The position numbers were made by a program, and so were the translations under genes. Of a DNA stretch of 64,000 bases, positions 14,895 through 23,526 are shown piece after piece. Location: positions 1 to 64,000 of the forward strand of contig CACWLD010000002.1 of assembly GCA_902761655.1 (NCBI GenBank). Direction: 5' to 3'. The notes below the pieces were generated by a model. The model saw nothing but the letters and a program-made list of their open reading frames with translations, was not told the DNA's origin and ran no database searches. The stretch comes from an uncultured Bacteroidia bacterium. Lineage in GTDB: Bacteria; Bacteroidota; Bacteroidia; Bacteroidales; UBA932. Numbering within the stretch: the first letter of the stretch is position 1; each line of letters begins with the position of its first letter.

Positions 14895-16040
14895 TTACAG
14901 GGGCAGGATTCCTATACCGGGGAGGTCCGGGAGGGTGAGGCGGCCGCTCACTACTTCAACGCCCTTGAAAAGGTCGTTGGAGATGAGCAGGTTGCCGTCA
15001 AGGTCCGCGAAGTCCACGGCGGGGGAAAGTTGTGCGGCGGCGGAGACCGCGCAGGAGGTCTCCGTCATACAGCCAAGCATTACCTTGAGGCCCAGGGCGC
15101 GGGTGACGTCCACCATCTTGTGCGCCTCGCGCATTCCGGTGCATTTCATCAACTTGATGTTGATGCCGCTGAATGCGCCGGCGAGGCGCGGGATGTCCCC
15201 TACCCTCTGCACGGACTCATCGGCAAAGATGGGCACGGGGGAACGCTCCGTGATCCAGGCAATGTCGTCAAGGCAGTCGACGGACATAGGCTGCTCCACC
15301 ATCACCACGCCGTTCTCGTGGAGCCAGAAAATCTCGTCAAGGGCCTTGGAACGGTCTGTCCAGCCTTGGTTGGCGTCTACCGCCAGGGGCAGGTTGGTGA
15401 CCTGGCGGATGGTCCTGATCATCTCTTCGTCATTGTCAAGGCCAACTTTCACCTTGAGGATGTTGAATTTGTCAGCGCATTCGAGGGTCTTTTCGCGCAC
15501 CACATCGGGTGTGTCAATGCCTATGGTGAATGTGGTTGAAGGGGCTTTGGCTGGATCGTATCCCCATATCCTGTACCAGGGCTGCCCTATTATCTTTCCT
15601 ACCAGGTCGTGGAGGGCAATGTCTACAGCGGCCTTGGCGGCGGTGTCGCCTGACGACAGGGAATCCACATAGGTTAGGATGTCCTCCATTTGGAGGGGGT
15701 CGGGGAACTGGCCAAGGTCCACCTTTTCAAGGAAGGAAGTGACGCTTTGTACGGTCTGGCCAAGATACGGAGGCATTGAGGCCTCGCCGTAGCCAGTGAG
15801 TCCGTCGTAGTCTATGCGCACCTGCACGCCAGGCGTGCTGTTGCGGCTGTAGGACGCCACGGTAAAGGTGTGATGGAGTTCCAGTTCGTATGGGAACCAA
15901 CTGAGCTTCATTCGGCCGCCAATGCCTTTCCTGCGTTCTTGGCTGCAGGAAACCGCGCCAAAGGCGCCTGCGCCAAGGGCGGCAAAGGCCCCTGCCGCGG
16001 CGGTGGTCTTGAGGAAATCCCTTCTGCTTTGATTTTTCAT
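14895..16040 (-). CDS. Dipeptide (L-Ala-D/L-Glu) epimerase with Tat signal
   Basis: An enolase-superfamily enzyme of the muconate-lactonising subgroup, 381 residues. Catalytic and metal residues are visible: K196 and K198 (LKVKVG), D222 (VDANQGW), E249 (MVEQPM), D274 (FADES) and K296 (INIKLMK). The sequence resembles L-Ala-D/L-Glu epimerases, which help recycle murein peptides. The N-terminus carries a twin-arginine signal (SRRDFLKTTAAAGAF) ending in a possible lipobox (AVSC, Cys32), so it is probably exported folded and maybe lipid-anchored. The frame is open further upstream, but ATG 16040 directly precedes the Tat signal. It is divergent from a dicarboxylate/glutamate symporter, which fits uptake of released glutamate or dipeptide products. 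Confidence 0.88.
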   Translation of the reverse strand: MKNQSRRDFLKTTAAAGAFAALGAGAFGAVSCSQERRKGIGGRMKLSWFPYELELHHTFTVASYSRNSTPGVQVRIDYDGLTGYGEASMPPYLGQTVQSVTSFLEKVDLGQFPDPLQMEDILTYVDSLSSGDTAAKAAVDIALHDLVGKIIGQPWYRIWGYDPAKAPSTTFTIGIDTPDVVREKTLECADKFNILKVKVGLDNDEEMIRTIRQVTNLPLAVDANQGWTDRSKALDEIFWLHENGVVMVEQPMSVDCLDDIAWITERSPVPIFADESVQRVGDIPRLAGAFSGINIKLMKCTGMREAHKMVDVTRALGLKVMLGCMTETSCAVSAAAQLSPAVDFADLDGNLLISNDLFKGVEVVSGRLTLPDLPGIGILPL

Positions 16041-16102
16041 ATGGATTCTCTGAATTATCAATTGTGAATTTAATACATTTCCCGCTCTTTTAAAATCTTT
16101 TC

Positions 16103-16110
16103 TAACTTTG
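16103..16110 (+). promoter_or_regulatory. Putative -7 box for the symporter gene
   Basis: TAACTTTG matches the Bacteroidota -7 consensus TAnnTTTG and lies 21 nt upstream of the ATG at 16132. No clear -33 element. The 91-nt gap is shared with the divergent epimerase gene. Confidence 0.45.
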
Positions 16111-16131
16111 TATGGACATAAAGACCGGAAT

Positions 16132-17337
16132 ATGAAAAAATCCAACAGGCAATTGATATGGTGGCTGGGAGCGCTTGTGCTGGGAGCCGTACTGGGACTT
16201 CTCAAGAGCGATGCCATCAATGCGGTATGCAATTTTGTGGCTACGGTCTACACAAGGCTGTTCCAGTTCCTTGCCGTACCTACGGTAGCCCTTGCCATAA
16301 TGACAACCCTCATTTCATTCGGGCGGCAGAAAAGCACAAAAAGCATATTCCTGCATACTATCACCTATACCCTCCTTACAACGCTGGTAGCGGCGCTTGT
16401 GGGTATGGTAATGTACAAGATCATTGCCCCGGAGAGCATTCCTCAGCATATGCTGTCTTCCCAGTCCGCCGGCGTGGAAAGCGGGACAACTTTCTATGAC
16501 CACATTGTGTCGGTCATCCCAAACAACATAATCCAGCCTCTCCTTTCCGGAAACGTTCTGTCAATCCTTATCATAGCCATTGCATTGGGATTGGGAATAG
16601 CGTTTATGAAAGAATCCGAGAGCAAGGATATACTGGTTAAAGGCATCCAGGGCATCCAGGAGCTGTTCTTCATCCTTATCAAGGCCCTCATCTGGACGCT
16701 TCCGCTGGGAATCGCGGCCTTTGCGGCCCAACTCTCCGCCCAGCTCAGCGGCGGCATAATCCTGGGATCGCTGGGCAAATGGACCGCCGTCATCCTTGCC
16801 GGAAACTGCATACAGTTCTTTATCATACTCCCCCTCTTCCTGCTCTTCAGGAAGATCAACCCCCTGAGGGTTTTCAAGGCGATGAGCCCTGCCGTTATGA
16901 TGGCGCTCTTCACAAAGAGCTCCGCCGCCACCCTTCCCGTGACGCTTTCCTCCGCTGAGAACAGGCTTGGCGCCAACCCAAAGGTAACCCGCTTTGTACT
17001 CCCTATCTGCACCACCATCAATATGAACGGATGCGCGGCGTTCATCCTTGTGACGTCGCTGTTCGTTATGCAATGCGGAGGGATCAACCTCAGCATTCCC
17101 GCTATGCTGCTTTGGGTGTTTATTTCCGTTTTTGCGGCAGTTGGCAACGCAGGCGTTCCAATGGGCTGCTTCTTCCTGACTGTTTCCCTTATGACGGGAA
17201 TTGGCGCACCGGTTGAAGTTATGGGAATGATTCTCCCAATCTACACTATTGTGGATATGGTGGAAACCGCAGAGAACGTCTGGTCTGACTCCTGCGTCTG
17301 CGCAATGACGGATAAAGACTTAAAAGGCCTCCTGTAA
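16132..17337 (+). CDS. Dicarboxylate/amino acid:cation symporter (DAACS family)
   Basis: A 401-residue polytopic membrane protein of the GltP/DctA family, taking up glutamate, aspartate or C4-dicarboxylates with H+ or Na+. Family features are visible: the N-terminal helix with GAVLGLL, the Ser-rich re-entrant-loop segment ALFTKSSAATLPVTLSSAE, and the substrate/cation-binding TTINMNGCAAF motif, followed by GVPMGCFF. ATG 16132 was chosen over the TTG at the open-frame start because the protein then begins with the charged MKKSNRQ and the first helix. Divergent from the periplasmic dipeptide epimerase, suggesting glutamate or a murein-derived product as substrate. Confidence 0.9.
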   Translation: MKKSNRQLIWWLGALVLGAVLGLLKSDAINAVCNFVATVYTRLFQFLAVPTVALAIMTTLISFGRQKSTKSIFLHTITYTLLTTLVAALVGMVMYKIIAPESIPQHMLSSQSAGVESGTTFYDHIVSVIPNNIIQPLLSGNVLSILIIAIALGLGIAFMKESESKDILVKGIQGIQELFFILIKALIWTLPLGIAAFAAQLSAQLSGGIILGSLGKWTAVILAGNCIQFFIILPLFLLFRKINPLRVFKAMSPAVMMALFTKSSAATLPVTLSSAENRLGANPKVTRFVLPICTTINMNGCAAFILVTSLFVMQCGGINLSIPAMLLWVFISVFAAVGNAGVPMGCFFLTVSLMTGIGAPVEVMGMILPIYTIVDMVETAENVWSDSCVCAMTDKDLKGLL

Positions 17338-17363
17338 CCGAAGTTCCCAAGAGGCCGTTTCAA

Positions 17364-17750
17364 TCAATAAAGGTAGAACATCCGTTCCATCAGGGTCCAT
17401 TTCTCAGATGACGTGGACCCGGGTTTGCACGCCTGGAACACCGCTACGGTGTCTTCCCATTCGTCCTGCCTGGGCAAAGTGGCCAGTTTGGCCATTGCGG
17501 AATCCCAGTCAAAGTCCAGAGGGGTTTCCACTATCATAAACAGGCGGTTGTCAAGGATGTATATTTCCATCTCAAGAATGCCCACCGCTTTTATTCCGTC
17601 GCGGATCTCCTTCCAGTGGAGTTCCTTTGAATGGAGGGCTTTGTACTTTGCTATCTTTTCAGGGTCGTTTACAAGGTCCAGCGTCTGGCAATAGCGCTTT
17701 ACCGGCTGGCCGAAGTCTTTTTGGGCGTATCCCGTGGTAATGGTATCCAT
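17364..17750 (-). CDS. L-rhamnose/L-fucose mutarotase-family protein
   Basis: A 128-residue member of the RhaM/DUF718 mutarotase family, small dimeric alpha/beta-barrel proteins that interconvert anomers of 6-deoxyhexoses. Typical segments are KRYCQTLDLVNDPEKIAKYKALHS near the start, the GIKAVGILEMEIYILDNRLFMIVE core, and WTLMERMFYL at the C-terminus. It is the last gene of a three-gene operon: aldo/keto reductase, FucP-type permease, then this gene 11 nt after fucP. The neighbouring fucose permease suggests L-fucose as the sugar; RhaM-type activity on L-rhamnose cannot be ruled out. Confidence 0.85.
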   Translation of the reverse strand: MDTITTGYAQKDFGQPVKRYCQTLDLVNDPEKIAKYKALHSKELHWKEIRDGIKAVGILEMEIYILDNRLFMIVETPLDFDWDSAMAKLATLPRQDEWEDTVAVFQACKPGSTSSEKWTLMERMFYLY

Positions 17751-17761
17751 ATTTTTAGGTT

Positions 17762-19018
17762 TTAGTCTTTGATCTTATATCCCTTCCATCCGTAATATGC
17801 GCAAACTATGAAGCATATAAGAGGAATGATGTATGCGATGTGGTAAACCGCAGCGTTGCGGTGCATTACAAATGCCGTAAGCTGAGGCAGGCAGGCGTTG
17901 CCCACGATTGCCATTACAAGGAAAGCGGAGCCGCTCTTTGTCTTGTCTCCAAGGCCCTCCAAAGCCAGAGAGAACTGGGTTGGATACATAATGGACATAA
18001 AGAAGGAGATTCCCATCATTGCATAAATGCCCACTTTTCCGCCAAACAGGGCTACTACAAGGCACAGAACCACGTTTGCTATGGCATATACCGTAAGCAT
18101 ATTGTGTGGCTTGAAACGGCCCATAAGCAGGGTTCCTATCCATCTTCCGAGGAGAAAGAAAAGCATATAGAGGCCGAAGTATGTTGTGGCGCGGCCCTCA
18201 TCTATTCCGGCATAGGTGCAGCAGTAAACAAGGAACAGGCTGTTCACGGCAGTCTGGCCTCCGTTGTAGAAGAACTGGGCTATCACTCCCTTGCGGAGGT
18301 GCGAGCGCTTGAGGACGGAGAAATCTATGAGTTTCTCGTCCTTCTTTTGCGCGAGCTCCTCAGGGGTCTTAGGCAGGCGGGCAATGATGAAAAGGATTGC
18401 CGCAACAAGGAGGATGGCTCCCAGGATCAAATACGGCGGCTTCATTGCGTTGGCCTCGGCCTGGATGTAGCCTTCCCAGCCTCCGGGATAATTGGCGGGG
18501 ATTGTCTCGCGCGTGAATTCCTGGCCGCTGAGCACCAGCTTGCTCAGGAACATTGCGGCGATGAACGCGCCAAGGCCGTTGAAGGCCTGGGCGAGGTTAA
18601 GACGCCTTGGGGCGGTTTTCTCATCGCCCAGCGATGTGACATACGGATTGGCCGCGGTCTCCAGGAAGCACATACCTGTAGCTATGATGAAGAATATGGC
18701 CAGATAGAACGGATACTGCTTTACGGCAGCCGCAGGGAGGAAGAGGAAGCATCCGAACGCTGCAAGCGCAAGACCGAATACAATACCGGCCTTGTAGCTG
18801 TAGCGCTTCATAAACATAGCAATTGGGATTGGGAAGATGAAGTATGCCAGCCAGTATGCGCTCTCCGTGAAGGATGCCGTGAAGGTGTTGAGTTCACAGG
18901 TCTTCATCATCTGCCTGATCATTGTAGGCAGAAGGTTGCTGCTTATTGCCCAAAGGAAAAAGAGCGAAAAGACAAGGCCCAGGGCGAGGGCCGTGCTGTT
19001 ATTCTTTTGCTTTGCCAT
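17762..19018 (-). CDS. fucP: L-fucose:H+ symporter family permease
   Basis: A 418-residue major facilitator protein with about 12 hydrophobic segments, of the FucP group (family 2.A.1.7). Recognisable parts: the N-terminal FSLFFLWAISSNLLPTMIRQ, the GMCFLETAANPYVTSLG helix with the conserved Glu and Asn, APRRLNLAQAFNGLGA, and FFYNGGQTAVNSLF in the second half. It sits between an aldo/keto reductase (6 nt upstream) and a mutarotase, forming a fucose-type uptake and oxidation operon. Related permeases carry other sugars, so the exact substrate is inferred. Confidence 0.87.
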   Translation of the reverse strand: MAKQKNNSTALALGLVFSLFFLWAISSNLLPTMIRQMMKTCELNTFTASFTESAYWLAYFIFPIPIAMFMKRYSYKAGIVFGLALAAFGCFLFLPAAAVKQYPFYLAIFFIIATGMCFLETAANPYVTSLGDEKTAPRRLNLAQAFNGLGAFIAAMFLSKLVLSGQEFTRETIPANYPGGWEGYIQAEANAMKPPYLILGAILLVAAILFIIARLPKTPEELAQKKDEKLIDFSVLKRSHLRKGVIAQFFYNGGQTAVNSLFLVYCCTYAGIDEGRATTYFGLYMLFFLLGRWIGTLLMGRFKPHNMLTVYAIANVVLCLVVALFGGKVGIYAMMGISFFMSIMYPTQFSLALEGLGDKTKSGSAFLVMAIVGNACLPQLTAFVMHRNAAVYHIAYIIPLICFIVCAYYGWKGYKIKD

Positions 19019-19024
19019 ATGTGA

Positions 19025-19957
19025 CTATGAATTGTTCCAGCGGACACCCATCTGGTCTCCGATTATCTTTTGAACTTCCTTGACCATTTCCCAGTCGATG
19101 GGAGATTCCGCATTCTTGATGTTGTTAAGAACATTGACAGGGCTTGCGGAACTGAACAGGGTTGTGGTGATTGCAGGATTGCTGATAGCAAACTGGATTG
19201 CAAGCTTCTCAATAGGATAGCCCTTTTCCTCACAGTACTTTGCAGCCTTTGCGCAGGCATCTACCAATGGCTTTGGAGCCGGGTGCCAGTCAGGGATTCC
19301 CCTTGATGAAAGCAGGCCCATTGAAAGAGGTGAGGCGTTGATCATTCCAATTCCCTTCTCCTTGAAGTAATCCTGATACTCCAGCATCAGGGTGTCATTG
19401 AGGGAATAATGGCAGAAGCACAGTACGGACTCGATTGCTCCCGGTTCTGTATGCTCTATGACCCACTTGAGGTTTTCCGGCTGAAGGTCCGTTATTCCAA
19501 CGTGTCCAACATAGCCTTTCTTCTTGAGTTCCACAAGGGCGGGAACGGTTTCGTATGCAACCTGGCTCAGATGTGCGAACTCAATGTCGTGTACATTTAT
19601 AAGGTCAATGTAATCTATGTTCAGGCGCTCCATACTCTCGAAGACGCTGGCCCTTGCCCTTGCGGCGGAATAGTTCCAGGTGTTGACCCCGTCCTTTCCG
19701 TACCTGCCCACCTTGGTTGACAGATAGTACTTGTCCCTGGGGATGTTCTTGAGAGCCTTTCCAAGTACGGTTTCGGCTTTAAGATGTCCGTAATAAGGGG
19801 ATACGTCAATAAAATTGATTCCGTTGTCAACAGCCGTGTATACGGATTGTATGGCTTCATCCTCTTTGATTGTCCTGAAAACTCCACCAAGCGAGGAGGC
19901 TCCAAAGGACAGGCGGGACAATTTCATTCCGGTAAGGCCGAGTTCGTTATATTCCAT
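19025..19957 (-). CDS. Aldo/keto reductase, probable L-fucose/L-galactose-type dehydrogenase
   Basis: A 310-residue TIM-barrel NAD(P)-dependent oxidoreductase. The aldo/keto reductase tetrad is visible: D51 and Y56 (FIDVSPYYG), K82 (STKVGRYG) and H123 (NVHDIEF). Segments such as SFGASSLGGVF and YSAARARASVFESMERL resemble the L-galactose and D-arabinose dehydrogenase branch. As first gene of the operon with fucP and a mutarotase, it probably oxidises the imported 6-deoxysugar to its lactone, the start of a non-phosphorylated pathway. No fucose isomerase, kinase or aldolase is next to it. An AT-rich stretch precedes the start. Confidence 0.85.
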   Translation of the reverse strand: MEYNELGLTGMKLSRLSFGASSLGGVFRTIKEDEAIQSVYTAVDNGINFIDVSPYYGHLKAETVLGKALKNIPRDKYYLSTKVGRYGKDGVNTWNYSAARARASVFESMERLNIDYIDLINVHDIEFAHLSQVAYETVPALVELKKKGYVGHVGITDLQPENLKWVIEHTEPGAIESVLCFCHYSLNDTLMLEYQDYFKEKGIGMINASPLSMGLLSSRGIPDWHPAPKPLVDACAKAAKYCEEKGYPIEKLAIQFAISNPAITTTLFSSASPVNVLNNIKNAESPIDWEMVKEVQKIIGDQMGVRWNNS

Positions 19958-19987
19958 TTTTTTTAGTAATTATTAATTAAGTTATTT

Positions 19988-19995
19988 TATCTTTG
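19988..19995 (+). promoter_or_regulatory. Putative -7 box for the esterase gene
   Basis: TATCTTTG matches TAnnTTTG and lies 42 nt upstream of the ATG at 20038, in the divergent gap with the aldo/keto reductase gene. No -33 element recognised. Confidence 0.4.
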
Positions 19996-20037
19996 ACTAA
20001 GTTACGAATTCTGAATCTTTATTCAAATTATTTTAAT

Positions 20038-21282
20038 ATGAAGACTGTTCATTTATTTGCATCTGCTTGTATTATTCTGCTTACAAGCTTGACATTGTCC
20101 GCACAGAACGGGAGACCGGTGCGCAACCCCGACGGTCCTTTCAAAGTTACTATTGGAGAATGCACCCACGGGCGCGTGGAAGTAACTCCCGCAATCCCCG
20201 CTGACGGCATCGAACTGCCAAAAGGCACGGTCCTCAAGATCAAGGCCTACCCTGATCCCGGATATGCCTTTGAATGCGGCTATATGGCCCAGAACGGCGG
20301 CTTTGTCTATTATGACGAGTACTACACACCGGAATTTGAAGTGACGGTCAACACAACCTGCTCCGTAGGAGCGTCATTCGTTGAGCCGGAGCGTCTCCAA
20401 GGCTACAAGTGCATCCGCGACGTAGTATATGCAAAGCCTGGCGTGAAGACTCTCAAGTACGATGCCTTCATCCCTGACGGAGCCAAGAAGCTCCCCGGCG
20501 TGGTAATAATCCACGGCGGCGGCTGGAGGATGAACTGCGAGGATGTAATGAAAGGCTTGGCGCGCGAGCTCTGCAAGGACGGCAAGTACGTTGTGTTCAG
20601 CATAGACTACCGATGGATTGGCAACGCCGACGGCGATGCCGAGCCCAACACTATGACCGATATCATAGAAGATTGCTACGGCGCCATCCTCCATATCCAG
20701 GAGCACGCCAAGGAATATGGCCTCGACCCCAAGAAACTCGCCGTTACAGGCGACAGCGCAGGAGGACACCTTTGCGCAGCCGTTGCCAATATGGTAGAGC
20801 TTGTGGGTGACGGAGGGTTCGGCAAGACTCCTGGAGTTTACCAGTACCTCCCAACCTATATGCCCAAGGGAATGAGCGCAAAGAAAGCCCGCAAGAATTT
20901 GCTGGCCATAAAGGCTGTAGCCCCCAATTACGGCATCTTCAACCTTGCAGGCGTGCAGAGGTATGGACGTGACCTCCCTCTGGAAGCCCAGAAAGCCTGG
21001 GCCCCTATCGAGAATATCCCCAGCCCCAAGAAGCGCAAGATCCCGCAGTGGATCAACCGCGGTACCGCTGACAACGTAGTAAGCGACGAGGGCAACCAGG
21101 AGTACTACGACGCCCTCAAGGCAGCCGGCCAGGAAGCCTATTATGTAAAGGTGCCCGGAGCCGCCCACGCATACTATGACTGGAAGCCGGATTCCGCCAC
21201 AAAGGCAACCTTTGTCAAATACGGTGAGCCATACGCCAGGCAGATGGAAGACTTCTTCAATACGGTTTTCTACAAAAAGTAA
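20038..21282 (+). CDS. Secreted alpha/beta-hydrolase (HSL-type esterase) with N-terminal repeat-like domain
   Basis: A 414-residue exported hydrolase. ATG 20038 gives a classical signal peptide (hydrophobic core ending SLTLSA, cleavage near residue 22); the longer frame would bury it. Residues about 33-115 resemble the beta-rich InlB-B/flg-new type domain (KVTIGECTHGRVEV...KIKAYPDPGYAF). The hydrolase domain has the oxyanion motif HGGGW (159-163), nucleophile S240 in GDSAGG, an acid near D345/D350 and H377 in GAAHAYYDW. This places it in the hormone-sensitive-lipase-like esterase group, which in Bacteroidales often includes carbohydrate esterases that remove acetyl or feruloyl groups. The natural substrate is unknown. 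Confidence 0.87.
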   Translation: MKTVHLFASACIILLTSLTLSAQNGRPVRNPDGPFKVTIGECTHGRVEVTPAIPADGIELPKGTVLKIKAYPDPGYAFECGYMAQNGGFVYYDEYYTPEFEVTVNTTCSVGASFVEPERLQGYKCIRDVVYAKPGVKTLKYDAFIPDGAKKLPGVVIIHGGGWRMNCEDVMKGLARELCKDGKYVVFSIDYRWIGNADGDAEPNTMTDIIEDCYGAILHIQEHAKEYGLDPKKLAVTGDSAGGHLCAAVANMVELVGDGGFGKTPGVYQYLPTYMPKGMSAKKARKNLLAIKAVAPNYGIFNLAGVQRYGRDLPLEAQKAWAPIENIPSPKKRKIPQWINRGTADNVVSDEGNQEYYDALKAAGQEAYYVKVPGAAHAYYDWKPDSATKATFVKYGEPYARQMEDFFNTVFYKK

Positions 21283-21346
21283 AAATTTTTCCAACCTTTT
21301 GTCTCCAGGGTCCGTCTAAAGGCTGAGAATTTTAATTAATACTGTT

Positions 21347-21781
21347 ATGCTAGTTACTGATTTACTTACCGCTTTAGGAGTATGTGTCCTCCTTCCCGTC
21401 CTGATTGTTTGGCTTGTTCTCAGGGCCCGCAAGCACGAGATTGACCGCAAGACGGAGATCCTTCTCAAGGCAATGGAGGCAGGTATTCCCATCGATGAGA
21501 ATATGCTTAAGTCTTCCAATAAGCCAAAGAGCATCAAGAAGGACCTTATGGACAGGTTTACCGGAGCTTGTATCACCAGCTTGATGGGTACCGCTTTCCT
21601 GGTTCTCTCACTGCTTCCAAAGGATATAGGTTTTGGCCAGTTTGCCGGATCGGCAGCCCCGGGAGCCATACTGTTGGCAGTTGGAATCGCTCTTTTCATT
21701 TCTTACTTCTGCGGCAGGAAGATGCTTGCCAAGGAAATAGAGGCGGAAGAGAAAGAGTTGAACGAGAAGCCCCAGGAGTAA
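21347..21781 (+). CDS. DUF6249-like membrane protein ahead of an ECF sigma factor
   Basis: A 144-residue protein with a hydrophobic segment near the N-terminus (about 5-25), a charged cytoplasmic middle (ARKHEIDRKTEILLKAMEAG), two more hydrophobic segments (about 75-92 and 98-118), and a Glu/Lys-rich tail. It resembles the DUF6249 family. It is directly adjacent to the sigma-factor start (stop TAA, then ATG), so it is the first gene of a four-gene operon. In such operons it may take part in membrane sensing, but no function is shown. Confidence 0.72.
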   Translation: MLVTDLLTALGVCVLLPVLIVWLVLRARKHEIDRKTEILLKAMEAGIPIDENMLKSSNKPKSIKKDLMDRFTGACITSLMGTAFLVLSLLPKDIGFGQFAGSAAPGAILLAVGIALFISYFCGRKMLAKEIEAEEKELNEKPQE

Positions 21782-22267
21782 ATGACCCAGGAGCAGTTCA
21801 TCGACCTTGTACGGACAGAGCAGGAGCCGCTCAGGCGGTTCCTGCTTGCCCTGTGCAGCGGAGACTCCGCACTGGCCGATGACATAGCCCAGGAGGCGCT
21901 GATCCGGGCCTATGTCTCTTCAGGGTCTTTCCTTGGACGCTCCAAGTTCAAGACCTGGCTGTTCAGGATCGCTTACAACTGCTACATAGACAATTTCAGG
22001 AAGAAGACCCCGCAGAGGGTGGACTCGGCCGGCAGCGAGGCGCTGAACCTGCCGTCAGGCGACAGCGCCGACGGCGGCTTCCGCTACCAGCAGCTTTACC
22101 AGGCGCTGGACCGGATCCCTGAAAAGGAAAAGGCGGCCATTGTGCTGTTTTATTTCGAGGACAAGAGCATAAAGGAGATAGCCGCAATCTTGGATATGCC
22201 CGCAGGGACGGTAAAATACAATCTTTCAATGGGGAGGAACCATCTTAGAGAGTACGTAAAATTATGA
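21782..22267 (+). CDS. ECF-type RNA polymerase sigma-70 factor
   Basis: A 161-residue sigma factor with region 2 (ADDIAQEALIRAY...FKTWLFRIAYNCYIDNFRK) and region 4 (LDRIPEKEKAAIVLFYFEDKSIKEIAAILDMPAGTVKYNLSMGR, a helix-turn-helix binding the -35-type element). Region 3 is absent, as in ECF factors. It starts right after the preceding stop and overlaps the next gene by 4 nt (ATGA), so translation is probably coupled. It likely directs a stress or envelope regulon whose targets cannot be told from this window. Confidence 0.93.
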   Translation: MTQEQFIDLVRTEQEPLRRFLLALCSGDSALADDIAQEALIRAYVSSGSFLGRSKFKTWLFRIAYNCYIDNFRKKTPQRVDSAGSEALNLPSGDSADGGFRYQQLYQALDRIPEKEKAAIVLFYFEDKSIKEIAAILDMPAGTVKYNLSMGRNHLREYVKL

Positions 22268-22635
22268 AAGACAATAATATAGAAGATATTTTGAGGCAGG
22301 CCAAGCCAGTGGTCAAAGACGACCCCACTTTCTTGATGGAAACCCGCCGCCGTATGGAGCAGGTGGAAGGCATCAAGAAGGAAGTGGACCGCCAGCACAA
22401 GAAATCCCGCATTATACTCATAGCAACCCTGGCCACCGGCCTGGTGGTTGGTATGCTTGCAATGGCCCTTGTCTTCCTGTACCCTTCCCTGTTCCAAGGC
22501 TTTGACAGTTCCTTCCTTGCCGGTATAAAGGATTTCCTTGTAAAATGGAAACAGTTCCTGCCGTATCCGGTGGCGGCAATTGCCGTGGCATTGAGCCTGG
22601 TGCTCACCTTGAAACCAAAAGAAAGCCTCAGTTAA
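22264..22635 (+). CDS. Small membrane protein, probable anti-sigma partner
   Basis: A 123-residue protein with a soluble N-terminus (about 1-45, containing FLMETRRRMEQVEGIKKEVDRQH) and two hydrophobic segments (about 50-72 and 98-116). Its 4-nt overlap with the ECF sigma gene and this layout (cytoplasmic head, then membrane) are those of anti-sigma factors of Bacteroidota, although no zinc-binding HxxxCxxC motif is present. The role is inferred from position. Confidence 0.65.
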   Translation: MKDNNIEDILRQAKPVVKDDPTFLMETRRRMEQVEGIKKEVDRQHKKSRIILIATLATGLVVGMLAMALVFLYPSLFQGFDSSFLAGIKDFLVKWKQFLPYPVAAIAVALSLVLTLKPKESLS

Positions 22636-22638
22636 TCT

Positions 22639-23526
22639 ATGAATAATTTCAAACACTTCATTCTGATCCTGGCGGCTTTTATTGCAACAGCCTGCACGGA
22701 TTCAAACAAGGCGTACGTGCGCAAGGCAGTGCGCATTATGGATAAGGAAGGCCTTTTTGCCGAAGGCCCGCAGTGGGACACTGCCAAGGCCGAGGCGCTG
22801 GCCGCCGCCCCAGCCACGCTGGAGGAGGCGCACCGCGTAGTGGAAGCCGCCCTTAAAGTGGCGGGCGGCAAGCACTCCTTCCTGCAGGACGCTGCCACTG
22901 TGACACAGAACGCCACCTCAGAGGATTGGCCTGCACCTCAGGTTTCATTCCAGGACGATGGCATCGCCATAATAAAACTGCCCCCTTTTTCCGGGAACAG
23001 CGAAGAGGGCGTCAAATACGCCAATGCGGTCCTGGACGCGCTGCCGGCCGACGCCCCGCTGAAGGGCGCGGTCATAGACCTGCGCGACAACCGCGGAGGC
23101 AATATGTACCCTATGATAGCCGCCGTGCACCGCTTCATCTCCGATGAAGAAGTCATTCGCTTCCGCACCCGCAAGCGCACTCAGTGGGTTATGCTGGACA
23201 ATGCCGTGCAGATTGCCGGAATAGCGCGTCAGCCGCACATAGACTGCCCTGTTGCCGTCCTGACTGACGAATGGACCGGGAGTTCCGGAGAAGTAGTGCT
23301 CATCAGCTTCCGCGGATTGGAAGGAGTCCGTGTCTTTGGGGTTCCGACCGCTGGATACGCATCATCCAACAAGCCGTTCCCTATGCCCGACGGCTCCAGC
23401 CTCGTCCTGACCACAGGATGCGACGTAGCCCGCACGGGCGAAGCCTTCTGCGATGACCCCATCGCCCCGGACGTCTCCACGGAAACACCCCTGGAGGACG
23501 CCCTGGCCTGGCTCAGAAGCCTCTAG
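22639..23526 (+). CDS. S41-family peptidase lipoprotein
   Basis: A 295-residue lipoprotein (lipobox IATAC, Cys19) with an S41 tail-specific/tricorn-like protease domain. Visible motifs: GKHSFL (77-82, a His as in tricorn-like members), IDLRDNRGGNMYPMI (146-160), the nucleophile motif TGSSGE (213-218, probable Ser215) and VPTAGYASS. There is no PDZ domain, so it is shorter than CtpA. It is the last gene of the sigma-factor operon (3 nt after the preceding stop), suggesting a role in cleaving an envelope protein under control of, or signalling to, that sigma factor. Its stop overlaps that of the convergent NUDIX gene (CTAG). Confidence 0.85.
   Translation: MNNFKHFILILAAFIATACTDSNKAYVRKAVRIMDKEGLFAEGPQWDTAKAEALAAAPATLEEAHRVVEAALKVAGGKHSFLQDAATVTQNATSEDWPAPQVSFQDDGIAIIKLPPFSGNSEEGVKYANAVLDALPADAPLKGAVIDLRDNRGGNMYPMIAAVHRFISDEEVIRFRTRKRTQWVMLDNAVQIAGIARQPHIDCPVAVLTDEWTGSSGEVVLISFRGLEGVRVFGVPTAGYASSNKPFPMPDGSSLVLTTGCDVARTGEAFCDDPIAPDVSTETPLEDALAWLRSL

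Noticed and set aside
17840..19024. 394-residue frame antisense to fucP
   Set aside because: Shadow of the permease gene; low-complexity, charged translation without domains.
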